Assembly (NCBI GenBank): GCA_022827345.1
Contig: JAJDTB010000049.1
Location: 1 to 64,000, forward strand
DNA length: 64,000 nucleotides
Origin: Gemmatimonadota bacterium
Lineage (GTDB): Bacteria > Gemmatimonadota > Gemmatimonadetes > Longimicrobiales > Gaopeijiaceae
Reading direction: 5' to 3'
Positions 53,882 to 62,810 of the stretch are shown in pieces. The position numbers were made by a program, and so were the translations under genes. The notes beneath the pieces were generated by a model that saw nothing but the letters and a program-made list of their open reading frames with translations, was not told the DNA's origin and ran no database searches. Every line of letters begins with the position of its first letter. Position 1 is the stretch's first letter.

Positions 53882-53892
53882 GGACGGCAGCG

Positions 53893-54156
53893 ATGTTGGA
53901 ACACCTGCTCGAGTTCGCCGCTTTGGTCGGCATCTACCTGTGGTTCGACAAACTGGGCGTTTGGGCCGCTTTGCGCCGCCTCCTCCTGACCGGAGTTTGG
54001 GAGACTCCCAAACAACTGGCCCCGCCCCCTACCGACCCTCCCGCACAAAGTACGGCTTCGGCGCCGGACTCGGATCCGGCCACACCCGCGACGCATCCTC
54101 GCCGGAATACACCACGCCGCCCTTCATCACAAGGCGAACCGCCGCCGCGTTGCTGA
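53893..54156 (+). CDS. possible small membrane protein
   Basis: Up to 87 residues. The first 38 or so are convincing as a membrane segment (LLEFAALVGIYLWFDKLG); the rest is proline-rich and overlaps the end of the convergent amidohydrolase gene by 128 bases. It starts 11 bases after the HicB stop. It may be real with a disordered tail, or a chance frame. No family is known to me. Confidence 0.3.
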   Translation: MLEHLLEFAALVGIYLWFDKLGVWAALRRLLLTGVWETPKQLAPPPTDPPAQSTASAPDSDPATPATHPRRNTPRRPSSQGEPPPRC

Positions 54157-57100
54157 TGTCCTCCAGCGGGTTCGCGTCGAGCACCACGAGGTCTGCCAGC
54201 TTGCCCACCTCCAGCGACCCGATCCGGGCGTCGAGGCCGTGCTGCTCGGCGCCGCGGATCGTCGCGATCTCCAGGATCTGCTCAGGCGGGAAGCCGCCCC
54301 CTGCGAACAGTTCCAGTTCCCAGTGGGTGCCCAGTCCGACCATCTGGCCGTGCGCGCCCAGGTGCATCGACGTGCCGGCGTCGTAGAGCTTCCGCAACTC
54401 GCTCGCCATCTCCCAGGCGTACATGTCGTCGGGCCAGAGGTGGGTCGTGCGGCGGATGCGCATGAGCGACATGGGGTCGATGAAGTTGGCCAGCTTGGGG
54501 TCTTCCCAGAGCTTGCTCGCCTGGTGGAACCAGCCCTCGCCCATGGGGCCGTTGTAGACGACGACGAGCGTGGGGGTCATGCCCGCCTCGGTCCCACGCC
54601 AGAACCGGACGACATCGTCGTGGAAGGGGGCGAGGCCCATGGAGTGCTCGATCGTGGTGACTCCGTCCAGGATCTGGGTGAGGTTCATCTGCGGGTCGGA
54701 GGATGACTCGGAGAGGACGTTGAGGCCCATTTCGCGGGCGGCGGTGGCCACCAGGTGGCGGCGCTTGCGCGTCGCCTGGGCGTAGTCCTTCACCGCGATC
54801 GCGCCGTGGTCGAGGTTCCAGCGCACCTGTTCGCGGGCGTCGTCGAGGGTCTCGATGGGCCGGTACATGCGCAGCCGGCCGCCGTGCCTGCGGCCGTAGA
54901 TGATGGACCCCGTGGTGAAGAAGCGGGGACCGGTCATTCTGCCCGATCGGACCATGTCGGTGACCCATCCGTCGCGGTATTCGTTGCCGTAGACCTCGAC
55001 CATGGTGGTGACGCCGTACGCGACGGGACCGCTGAGGTACCCCGGCGCCTGCTCGATGACGTGCAGCGACGAGTGCTCGATGTGAGGATGGGCGTGCGCG
55101 TCGATCAGGCCGGGGATGATGGTGGTGCCGGCCACGTCGAAGACCTGGGCGCCGCCGGGGACCGCGACGTCCCGCCCGACCGCGACGATGCGGCCGTCAC
55201 GAGCGACGATCGTCGCGTTGTCGAGGACCTCTCGCGCAGGATTCATCGTGACCACACGGGCGCCGGTCAGTGCGACGGTGCCGGCCGCGCGGGCGACGTC
55301 GTACTCGATCCCCAACTCCGTGCGCCGGGCCTCGGAACCTGCCTCTGCGCCCGCCAGGATGGCCTCGACGGACTTCTCGTAGAAGCCGCTGCCACGGGTC
55401 CAGGCCAGGGTACTGCCATCCGGGGACCAGGTGAGATAGCCGCCGTCGTTGGCGTCGACCCGCCAGGTGCGGCCCTGCTGCTCGAACGGGGACACGGTGA
55501 TGGGCGAATCGGTCGGATCGAAGGGGGTGATGAAAGAGCGGTGGTACTCGCGCAGCGCGATCCACTCGAGGTCGGGAGAGGGGACCGCGGCGACGGAATG
55601 AGGGAAGCGGTAGAGGGTGCGGCTGCCCGTGCCGTCCCTGGCGATATTCTTTAGCACAAGAATACCGTCTTCCCATGTCGTGTAGTATATCGTTTGGCCG
55701 TCCGGACTGAAGACGATGTTCGGCGGGATCTTGCCTGCGATGTTGGCGTATTCGAGCGGCTGGCCGGCGATGTCGGTGAGGCGGTCTTCGCCGTCCGGGC
55801 CGCGGACCACCAGCTCGAAGTGGACCTGGTTGGAGAGCCAGAGGCCGCGCTGGAGGCCGCCGGTGCCGCGGACGAAGGCGATCTCGGTGCCGTAGGGGGA
55901 GAGCGCGAGGCTGCCGTACTGGGAGGCGACGGTGGTGAGCTGGTCGGTGGCGGCGCGAGAGGTTGATTCGGTGGTCGGGCTGTCCAGGCGGTGCACCGAG
56001 CCCAGCGCGTCGTCGGTCCACGAGGCGAAGTAGAGGGCGCCGGTGTTCGGATCGACCACGGGGCTGGTCTCGTGGGCGGCGGAACGGGTGAGGTTGCGTG
56101 TCCCGTTTGCGTCGTGCAGCCAAAGGTCGCCAAGGGACTCGGAGATGATCCCATGCGACGTTCGCTGACCCCATCGGTGGGTGCGGGTGCGGTCGTTCTC
56201 CTCGGGGATCTCGGTAGTGAAGCGGATGGTTTCGGACATCTGCCGGCGCACCGGAGCGCTGAAGGGGACCGGTTGGACGTCGCCGGTGGTGTCGACGCGG
56301 ACGAGGCCGCCCTGGTGGCCGATCAGGATGGCGCTGCCGTCGGGATACCAGGCCAGGTTCGGGTAGGGGCCGTATGCGGAGCGGGAGTCCTGGCGGTCGC
56401 GGTCGAGGCCGGTCAGGAGGATGCGCTCCTCGCGCGTTGCCGTTTCCATGAGGATGAGGACGGTGCCCTGCATGGCGCGGTGGAGGTAGGCGAGGTGGGC
56501 GCCGTCGGGCGAGGGCGTCGGCTGGAAGGCGCCGCCGGGGCGTTCGATGACGACCTGTGTGGCCCCGGTGGATTCGTCGTAGGACTCGATGCGGGCGCCG
56601 CCGGGGGGAATCACGTAGGGGTTGAAGCCGAAGGGATAGGGGGCCCGGTTGAGGTGCTCGAAGAGGAAGCGGCCGGTGCCGGGGAGCGGGCGGGCGCCGT
56701 TGACCGGGCCGTTGCCGGTGATCAACGATGCCATGCCGCCGTCGAGATCGAGGGCGACCAGCTGGCTTGGGACGCCGTCTCCGCCCGCGCTCGCAAGGAT
56801 GCCGTCGCCGTCGGCCGACCATGAGGGGCGGTGCAGATTGACGTCGGTCCAGTCGGAGACCTGGCTGACTTCACCCGAGGCGCGATCGAGGACCCAGATC
56901 TGGTGACTGCCGCTGCGGTCCGACGAGAAGGCGATCCGGCGTCCGTCCGGACTGTAGCGGGGTGAGAGGTTCCAGGAGCGTCCCGAGGTGAGTGCGACGG
57001 CGTCGTCACCCGCGACCGGCATCTCGTAGATGGTGCCGAGGAGGTCGAAGGCGATCGTGGCGCCGTCGGGCGCGATGTCAACGCTCATCCAGGTGCCCTC

Positions 57101-57262
57101 AGTGGCGTCGAAGGCTAGTTCGCGGACGGGGCCGGTGTGTGTCTCGACGGTCCAGGCGGGTTGCTGGGCCTGGGTGGGAGAGCCCATGACGATTGCCGCG
57201 CAGGCGGACGTCAGGGCTGACACCACCTGGAAGCGAGGCGGGGTCATTTGCAGGTGTTGCAT
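54029..57262 (-). CDS. PD40/WD40-amidohydrolase fusion, secreted
   Basis: 1077 residues. ATG 57262 has AAGGAG nine bases upstream and gives a signal peptide (VVSALTSACAAIVMGSPTQAQ). A TolB-like PD40 propeller (SPDGRRIAFSSDRSG, TPSPDGAHLAYL, SPDGQTIYYTT, SPDGSTLAWT) fills about residues 30-650. The amidohydrolase domain follows: LIDAHAHPHIEH with the HxH metal site, KDYAQATRKRRH, TIEHSMGLAPF and LGAHGQMVGLGTHWEL, ending GSLEVGKLADLVVLDANPLED. It hydrolyses amide or ester bonds outside the cytoplasm. The substrate is unknown. Confidence 0.87.
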   Translation of the reverse strand: MQHLQMTPPRFQVVSALTSACAAIVMGSPTQAQQPAWTVETHTGPVRELAFDATEGTWMSVDIAPDGATIAFDLLGTIYEMPVAGDDAVALTSGRSWNLSPRYSPDGRRIAFSSDRSGSHQIWVLDRASGEVSQVSDWTDVNLHRPSWSADGDGILASAGGDGVPSQLVALDLDGGMASLITGNGPVNGARPLPGTGRFLFEHLNRAPYPFGFNPYVIPPGGARIESYDESTGATQVVIERPGGAFQPTPSPDGAHLAYLHRAMQGTVLILMETATREERILLTGLDRDRQDSRSAYGPYPNLAWYPDGSAILIGHQGGLVRVDTTGDVQPVPFSAPVRRQMSETIRFTTEIPEENDRTRTHRWGQRTSHGIISESLGDLWLHDANGTRNLTRSAAHETSPVVDPNTGALYFASWTDDALGSVHRLDSPTTESTSRAATDQLTTVASQYGSLALSPYGTEIAFVRGTGGLQRGLWLSNQVHFELVVRGPDGEDRLTDIAGQPLEYANIAGKIPPNIVFSPDGQTIYYTTWEDGILVLKNIARDGTGSRTLYRFPHSVAAVPSPDLEWIALREYHRSFITPFDPTDSPITVSPFEQQGRTWRVDANDGGYLTWSPDGSTLAWTRGSGFYEKSVEAILAGAEAGSEARRTELGIEYDVARAAGTVALTGARVVTMNPAREVLDNATIVARDGRIVAVGRDVAVPGGAQVFDVAGTTIIPGLIDAHAHPHIEHSSLHVIEQAPGYLSGPVAYGVTTMVEVYGNEYRDGWVTDMVRSGRMTGPRFFTTGSIIYGRRHGGRLRMYRPIETLDDAREQVRWNLDHGAIAVKDYAQATRKRRHLVATAAREMGLNVLSESSSDPQMNLTQILDGVTTIEHSMGLAPFHDDVVRFWRGTEAGMTPTLVVVYNGPMGEGWFHQASKLWEDPKLANFIDPMSLMRIRRTTHLWPDDMYAWEMASELRKLYDAGTSMHLGAHGQMVGLGTHWELELFAGGGFPPEQILEIATIRGAEQHGLDARIGSLEVGKLADLVVLDANPLEDISNAAAVRLVMKGGVVYSGEDASRVWPDPSPAPKPYFVREGR

Positions 57263-57524
57263 GAGGCTTACTCCTTGCGGGCGCTCCTGGTGCCGGATCA
57301 GCCGGGTGAGCGACGCGACCGGGCTGTCACCCAAAGTATGGTCGTCGCTTGACGTATGACGAGGGGACCAGGGAACTGCGAATGCATCTCTGGCACACAT
57401 CCGGGCCGACCCGATAACCACAGGCGAAAACAGGCCGTGGCTGCAACGGACTACCCCCTCTCATCCGCTATCGAGGAGCTACGGCGAAGTCGGTTTCATA
57501 CGCGGGAGCCCAGCCAGCCGACAC

Positions 57525-57866
57525 TCAGGATCGTTCCGCGATCAACCGCCTCAACCGCGCCATCGCGGCGGGTCCGTCGGCAACTGTATCGTCCGCTACG
57601 TCCTGAAGGGCCGTATCCACCAGACGACCAAAATGCTGCTTGGCCCGGTTCAATAGCTCTGGAGGGACTCTCTGCGTTTCTGCCTCGTCGAGCCCTTCGT
57701 AGATCCACTTCTCAAGTAGCCGTCGGTGCTCTGCCTCTTCCAGCAGCCGCAGTCCTTGCCGCACTACTTCGCTGGCTGTGCGGTAGCGTCCGGCCGAGAC
57801 CATGCTCTCTACGAAAGCGTCCTGGTACGGCGGCAGCGAGATGTTTCGAGTCTGTCGGTTTGCCAT
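57525..57866 (-). CDS. ParD-family antitoxin, orphan
   Basis: 113 residues. NISLPPYQDAFVESMVSAGRYRTASEVVRQGLRLLEEAEHRR is the typical ParD/CopG ribbon-helix-helix. ParE would normally follow in the next bases; the region 57263-57524 contains none that I can see. The C-terminal half (PPELLNRAKQHFGRLVDTAL) is longer than usual and may be a separate helix. A TTGACA lies at 57900-57895, which would make the mRNA nearly leaderless. Confidence 0.75.
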   Translation of the reverse strand: MANRQTRNISLPPYQDAFVESMVSAGRYRTASEVVRQGLRLLEEAEHRRLLEKWIYEGLDEAETQRVPPELLNRAKQHFGRLVDTALQDVADDTVADGPAAMARLRRLIAERS

Positions 57867-57949
57867 CGGTCAAGATGGTCTCCACGGATTGGTGTGTCAA
57901 TATTCGCCACACTCATGCTCCGCAGTCGGAACCCCAACTGCAAGTTACC

Positions 57950-59413
57950 CTACTCGAAGAACACCTCCTGCACCTCACGCGGCGGTCGCGCTGTCGCCAG
58001 ACTCACCACCACGAGCAGCACCAGCGACACCGCCGGCCCCACCAGCGCCGGCCACAGCCCGGCGATCCAGTTGTCGAACGACCCGTGCTCCAGGTAGCCC
58101 AGCCAGTACCACACCACACACGTCGCGGCCCCGCCGATCATCGCGGTCAGGGCGCCTGCGCGCGTCGCCCGCGGCCACCACATCCCGAGCAGCAGCGGGA
58201 AGGTGAACGCCGACGCCAGCAGGCTGAAGGACATGGTCACGATGAACAGAATCGTTGCCGGCGGGTCGATCGCGACCGTCATCGCAAGCGCCCCGATTGC
58301 CAGTGTCGTCCAGCGCGCGAGCTTCACGCCCCGCTCCTGCGATACTTCGCTCTTCGCCAACGGCACATACAGGTTTTCCACCACCAGCGAACTCGCCAGG
58401 AGCAGCACCGAGTCGATCGTCGACATCGTGGCGCCGAGCACAGCCGCGACGAGGATCCCGCCGAAGAGCGGATGCAGGAGCAGTTGCACCAGCGTGGGCA
58501 GGGCCAGGTCGGTCTGCTGCAGGTCCGGCAGCAGCACCCCGGAAGCGATCGCGATCAGCGTCGAGCCGATGAAGATGAAGGACGAAAAGCTGATCGAGAA
58601 CACGAGCGCGCGCCGCAGCGTCCCCCGGTCCTTCGGGATAAGGAAGCGCGTGACCGCCGCGGGCGCCCCGCCGATCTGGAAGAACCCCCAGACCAGGAAT
58701 GACGACACCACCCACATCGCCGGCATCTCGCCCAGAAACCCGATCCCGCCCGGGTTGATCTCGGCGTAGCGCAGGTGCATCTCGGAGAAACCGCCCGCCG
58801 CATTCATCGCCACCGGCGCAAGCACCGCGAAGCCGACGATCATGATCGAGCCCTGGATCAGGTCGGTCCAGGCGACCGCGTGCATCCCTCCGATCACGGT
58901 GTACAGAATTACTATGCCACCGAAGACGACGAGCCCCAGCAGGTACGGCATCCCGAGGAGCACTTCGAAGAGGTTGCCCGCCGCCTTCAGCTGCGCCGCG
59001 ATGAGTGGAATGAACGCCATCAGCATCAGCAGGGTCGCGGTCAGCCCCACGGCCCTGCCCGGATAGCGCGCCTGGAAGACATCGACGATCGTCGTGCAGC
59101 GCACCCGCGACGCCAGGCGCCGCAGCCGCTCGCCCAGCAGGATGTAGGTGAACCAGGCCGCCGCCGCCGAGGACACGCCCGCCGGCGCAAAGTTGTAGCC
59201 CAGCTCGCGCTCCGTGCCGACGGCGCCCATGTACGAGCTGCCGCTCATCTGCGTGGCGGAGTAGGAGAAGCCGAGGGTCGCCGGGCCGAGATCGCCGCGC
59301 GCGAGGAAGAACTCCTGCCTCGAACGGTTGCGTCGGTTGAACCAGATCCCGAGCCCCATCAGGCATGAGAAGTAGAAGATGAGGATGACGGTGTACAGGG
59401 CCGCTGTCGACAT
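57950..59413 (-). CDS. sodium:solute symporter (SSS family)
   Basis: 487 residues with about thirteen helices. FFLARGDLGPATLGFSYSATQMSGSSYMGAVG is the SSS first-repeat signature, and ILVAAVLGATMSTIDSVLLLASSLVVENLY has the Ser/Thr residues of the Na+ site. It follows a small membrane protein (15 bases) and a membrane dipeptidase in one operon, like other transporters that carry a small partner. It probably imports amino acids or dipeptides produced by the dipeptidase; pantothenate- and proline-type substrates are possible. Confidence 0.88.
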   Translation of the reverse strand: MSTAALYTVILIFYFSCLMGLGIWFNRRNRSRQEFFLARGDLGPATLGFSYSATQMSGSSYMGAVGTERELGYNFAPAGVSSAAAAWFTYILLGERLRRLASRVRCTTIVDVFQARYPGRAVGLTATLLMLMAFIPLIAAQLKAAGNLFEVLLGMPYLLGLVVFGGIVILYTVIGGMHAVAWTDLIQGSIMIVGFAVLAPVAMNAAGGFSEMHLRYAEINPGGIGFLGEMPAMWVVSSFLVWGFFQIGGAPAAVTRFLIPKDRGTLRRALVFSISFSSFIFIGSTLIAIASGVLLPDLQQTDLALPTLVQLLLHPLFGGILVAAVLGATMSTIDSVLLLASSLVVENLYVPLAKSEVSQERGVKLARWTTLAIGALAMTVAIDPPATILFIVTMSFSLLASAFTFPLLLGMWWPRATRAGALTAMIGGAATCVVWYWLGYLEHGSFDNWIAGLWPALVGPAVSLVLLVVVSLATARPPREVQEVFFE

Positions 59414-59428
59414 GATCTCGTGCGCTCC

Positions 59429-59626
59429 TCAGCGACCCGTGCGGGCGTGAAAGATGGCCGCGCCGATCACATACCCATATCCCCCATATAACACAACCCA
59501 TACTCCCCAGTCGAGATTGCCTGGGCCAGCTGGCCAGTCCGCCAGCAGCCCGATGCTCCCGCCCACCAGGAAAACCGCCATCAGGATCATCGAGACGATC
59601 GGGACGCGGGTCTTGCTCTCGCTCAC
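59429..59626 (-). CDS. small two-helix membrane protein of the symporter operon
   Basis: 65 residues. Two hydrophobic segments, VSMILMAVFLVGGSIGLLA and WVVLYGGYGYVIGAAIF, and little else. GTG 59626 was chosen because AAGGAGGT lies six bases upstream and the codon overlaps the dipeptidase stop (GTGA). It is placed like the small subunits that accompany some SSS symporters and may help fold or regulate the transporter. Confidence 0.7.
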   Translation of the reverse strand: MSESKTRVPIVSMILMAVFLVGGSIGLLADWPAGPGNLDWGVWVVLYGGYGYVIGAAIFHARTGR

Positions 59627-60840
59627 TGCCACACCTCCTTCAGCACCCGCATGATGTTCTCCCCCATCACCTTGGCGATGTCCTCGTCGCTGTACCCAGC
59701 CCTGACCAGCCAGCGCGGGATGTTCTTCGACCCCTCGGTCGGGTTCTCGACGCCGCGCACATAGTCCACCGGGATGTGCTCGGGGGCGTCACCGGTCCCC
59801 GCGTCCTGGGTCTCGTCAATGGAGAGCGCCGCGGCGTACACGTTGTGCAGGCCGACGTGATCGCCGTACAGCGTATCCGGCCCGAAGGCGACGTGGTCGA
59901 TGCCGACCAGGTCCTTCACGTACTCGAAGTGGTCCATGAAGGACTCGATGCCGTGGCGGCGGTGCCGGGGCGAGACGGTGGTGTGCGGTGCGGCCTCGAT
60001 CCCGATCACGCCGCCCTTGTCGGCCACCGCGCGAATCACGTTGTCGGGCGCCAGGCGCTTGATGTTCCATAGCCCGCGGGCGCCGGTGTGGGTAAGGAAG
60101 ATGGGGTGCCGGCTGTGCTCAACCGTGTCGAGCGTGGTCTGGTCGCTGGCGTGAGCGCAGTCGATCGCGAGGCCGACCTCGTTCATCCTGCGCACCGCCT
60201 TGCGGCCGAACGAGGTCAGGCCGCCATCGCGCGTCTCCTTGAGGCCGGTGCCCAGCGCGTTGGACTCGCTGTAGGTGATGCCCAGCACCCGCAGCCCGAA
60301 TCCGTACATGATCTCGATGCGGTCGAGCTCGTTCTCGATCATCGCCGCACCCTCCTGGGCGCCGATCAGCGCGATGCGGCCCTCGCGGTGCGCCCGGTAG
60401 ATGTCGTCCACCCGCTCGCACCTGATGATGAAATCCTGGTGCGCCAGGTCGCAGTAGCGCATCCCCATGTCGTAGATGATGTCGTCCCACTTCCACCCGT
60501 TCTTCGACGTGATGCAGGCCGCGCCATCGAGAAAGTTGTCGAAGACGCAGTCCCACCAGGAGTCGGCGAGCGCCTCGTAGGCGGTGTGCACGCGGCCCTC
60601 GGAGTCGTAGGCGCGGATCTGGTCGGCGCGGGCCGGCATGAGATGCGGGTGCTCGTGCAGCGAAATCATCAGGATGCGGTCGACGAGGTCCGTGACGCGG
60701 GCTTCCTCGGCGGGGGTCAGCGGCACGAGGTACGGCTCGAAGAGCGACTCGCCCTCGATGAGGTCGTATTCGGTGAAGTCGCGGTTGGTCTTCACATACT
60801 CGTACGACTTGTAGCCCGAGTAGTTGTGGGTGAGTGGCAA
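59623..60840 (-). CDS. membrane dipeptidase (M19 family)
   Basis: About 405 residues. The M19 pattern is visible: ILMISLHEHPHLMP as the first metal region, GRIALIGAQEGAAMIENELDRI with the bridging Glu, AIDCAHASDQTTLD, PIFLTHTGARGLWN with His, and GIDHVAFGPDTLYG with Asp. Its first metal motif departs from the usual DGHND. The start is probably TTG 60840, with GGAG eight bases upstream; GTG 60915 is an alternative. It is coupled to a small membrane protein and an SSS symporter. Confidence 0.83.
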   Translation of the reverse strand: MPLTHNYSGYKSYEYVKTNRDFTEYDLIEGESLFEPYLVPLTPAEEARVTDLVDRILMISLHEHPHLMPARADQIRAYDSEGRVHTAYEALADSWWDCVFDNFLDGAACITSKNGWKWDDIIYDMGMRYCDLAHQDFIIRCERVDDIYRAHREGRIALIGAQEGAAMIENELDRIEIMYGFGLRVLGITYSESNALGTGLKETRDGGLTSFGRKAVRRMNEVGLAIDCAHASDQTTLDTVEHSRHPIFLTHTGARGLWNIKRLAPDNVIRAVADKGGVIGIEAAPHTTVSPRHRRHGIESFMDHFEYVKDLVGIDHVAFGPDTLYGDHVGLHNVYAAALSIDETQDAGTGDAPEHIPVDYVRGVENPTEGSKNIPRWLVRAGYSDEDIAKVMGENIMRVLKEVWQ

Positions 60841-61008
60841 GGGGCCGGCTCCGGCTGGGGTGTCGGGGGACGGTGGATGGACCCGCCCAATAGACGGCGC
60901 GAGCGCGGAGGCCACAACCTGGGGCGCGCGCAGGTCGTCCCGCCGCTGCGCCCCGATTACCTTTCCGGTGATGTCCGCGTCTCTCGTGATGCCCCCGCGC
61001 CGCATGCA

Positions 61009-61836
61009 ATGATCGATCTGCTCACCACCTACAAACCCTTCGCGGCCGCCGCCGCACTCGGCGTCATGTGGCTGATCGAGGGGCTCATTCCCATGTTCGA
61101 GGGACGCCGCGAGCGGGCCCGGCACGATGCGTCGAACATCGTCCTGGGTGTGCTCAACGCGGTGGTGGCGGCCTTCATCTTCGCCGGCGCCACCCTGGTC
61201 GCGACCGAATGGGCCCGCGCCAACTCCTTCGGCGTCCTGCACTGGCTCGGCGTCGAGGGCGCGTGGGCGTTCGCGCTCGGATTCGTCCTCTTCGACATGT
61301 GGCAGTACCTCTGGCACCGCCTGAACCACCAGGTCCCCCTCCTGTGGCGCTTCCACGCGGTGCACCACGCGGACCGCGAACTCAGCGCCAGTTCGGGGCT
61401 GCGCTTCCACACTGGCGAAATCGTGCTGTCGTCGATCGCGCGGCTCGCGGTGCTGCCGCTGCTCGGCATGACGGTCGGCCAGGTGCTGGTCTACGAGGCC
61501 GTGCTGCTTCCCGTCATCCTCTTCCATCACGGCAACGTGGGCGTTCCCCGCCGGGCGGACCGGTGGCTGCGCTGGCTCATCGTCACGCCGTGGATGCACT
61601 GGGTGCATCATTCGGACTACCAGCCGGAGACCGACTCGAACTACTCCAGCGTGTTCTCGTTCTGGGACCGGATCTTCGGCAGTTTCCGGCTGGTCGCCGA
61701 TCCGCGCGCGCTGACGCTGGGGCTGGAGGACGTGGAGCGGCGGCGGGAGTGGGCCACGCTGCCGGGCATGGTGGCCATGCCGTTCCGGCAGCGGAGGGGC
61801 CGGCGGCGGGATTCGGCCGATGGTGCGGGGCGCTGA
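61009..61836 (+). CDS. sterol desaturase/fatty acid hydroxylase family protein
   Basis: 275 residues, with four or more helices. The di-iron histidine boxes are present: HRLNH, HAVHH, HHGN and HWVHHSDYQPETDSNYS. The family uses O2 to hydroxylate or desaturate lipids at the membrane. ATG 61009 begins MIDLLTTYKPFAA. It is divergent from the dipeptidase. ThrB follows after 1 base, although the functions are unrelated. Confidence 0.88.
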   Translation: MIDLLTTYKPFAAAAALGVMWLIEGLIPMFEGRRERARHDASNIVLGVLNAVVAAFIFAGATLVATEWARANSFGVLHWLGVEGAWAFALGFVLFDMWQYLWHRLNHQVPLLWRFHAVHHADRELSASSGLRFHTGEIVLSSIARLAVLPLLGMTVGQVLVYEAVLLPVILFHHGNVGVPRRADRWLRWLIVTPWMHWVHHSDYQPETDSNYSSVFSFWDRIFGSFRLVADPRALTLGLEDVERRREWATLPGMVAMPFRQRRGRRRDSADGAGR

Positions 61837-61837
61837 C

Positions 61838-62797
61838 ATGTCTCAAAGGGACACCCCCGCCCGCTTCGTCCGCGTCTTCGCCCCCGCCTCGGTCTCCAAT
61901 CTCGGGTGCGGCTTCGATGTCTTCGGCATGGCGCTGGAGCGCCCCGGCGACGAGGTCGTGGTGCGCGCCGCGAGCGGCACCGGGATCGTCTCGGTGACAG
62001 TCACCGGGGACGCCGGACGCGTCCCCACCGACCCCGCACGCAACGCGGCCGCGCTGGCCGTCGAAGGCGTGCTCGCCAGGCTCGGATCGGCCGCGGGCGT
62101 CGCCATCGAGGTCCACAAGGGGATCCCGATGGCGTCGGGGCTGGGGGGCAGCGCGGCCAGCGCGGTCGCGGGCGCTGTGGCGGCCGACGCGCTGCTGGGC
62201 GGCAGGCTGGACCGCACGGCGCTGCTCGAGTGCGCCATGATCGGCGAGCGCAAGGGTTCCGGCGCCAATCACGCCGACAACGCGGCCCCGTCGCTGATCG
62301 GCGGCTTCGTGCTCGTCCTGCCGGGCACGCCTCCGCGGATGGTGCCGCTTTCGACCCCCGACGACCTCGTGGCCGCCGTCGCGCACCCCCACATGGAGGT
62401 CGAAACGCGACAGGCACGGGAGATCCTCAGCGACACCATCCCGCTCATGGCGGGCGTGCAGCAGTGGGGCAACGCGGCGGGGATGGTCGCCGGGCTGCTG
62501 CAGGGCGACTGGGAGCTGATCGCCCGCTGCATGTGCGATGCGGTGGCCGAGCCGGTGCGGGCGCGGCTGGTGCCCGGGTTCGAGCAGGTGAAGGCGGCCG
62601 CCCTGGACTCGGGCGCGGAGGCCGTCGGGCTGTCTGGTTCCGGGCCGTCGGTACTCGCGCTGTGCCGGGGGCGCCCGGCGGCCGGGCAGGTCGCCGCCGC
62701 CATGGCCAGGGCCTTCCGCGACGCCGCCGGCGTCGACTCGGACACCGTGATCTCGGGTGCCCACGCGGGCGGAGCGCGAATCCTGGAGATCGAGTGA
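61838..62797 (+). CDS. thrB: homoserine kinase (GHMP family)
   Basis: 319 residues. VFAPASVSNLGCGFDVFGMAL matches the ThrB start, and PMASGLGGSAASAVAGA is the GHMP ATP-binding loop. SGSGPSVLALC matches the third motif. It phosphorylates homoserine for threonine synthesis. ATG 61838 lies one base after the stop of the hydroxylase. ThrC follows by 13 bases. Confidence 0.92.
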   Translation: MSQRDTPARFVRVFAPASVSNLGCGFDVFGMALERPGDEVVVRAASGTGIVSVTVTGDAGRVPTDPARNAAALAVEGVLARLGSAAGVAIEVHKGIPMASGLGGSAASAVAGAVAADALLGGRLDRTALLECAMIGERKGSGANHADNAAPSLIGGFVLVLPGTPPRMVPLSTPDDLVAAVAHPHMEVETRQAREILSDTIPLMAGVQQWGNAAGMVAGLLQGDWELIARCMCDAVAEPVRARLVPGFEQVKAAALDSGAEAVGLSGSGPSVLALCRGRPAAGQVAAAMARAFRDAAGVDSDTVISGAHAGGARILEIE

Positions 62798-62810
62798 CCG
62801 CGCGATCCGC

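Noticed and set aside
57263-57524. Possible ParE toxin downstream of ParD
   Set aside because: No frame shows ParE motifs; several stops occur in all three minus-strand frames.
60960-61839. Long N-terminal extension of the dipeptidase frame
   Set aside because: It crosses the sterol-desaturase gene on the other strand and lacks similarity; the TTG at 60840 has a ribosome site.
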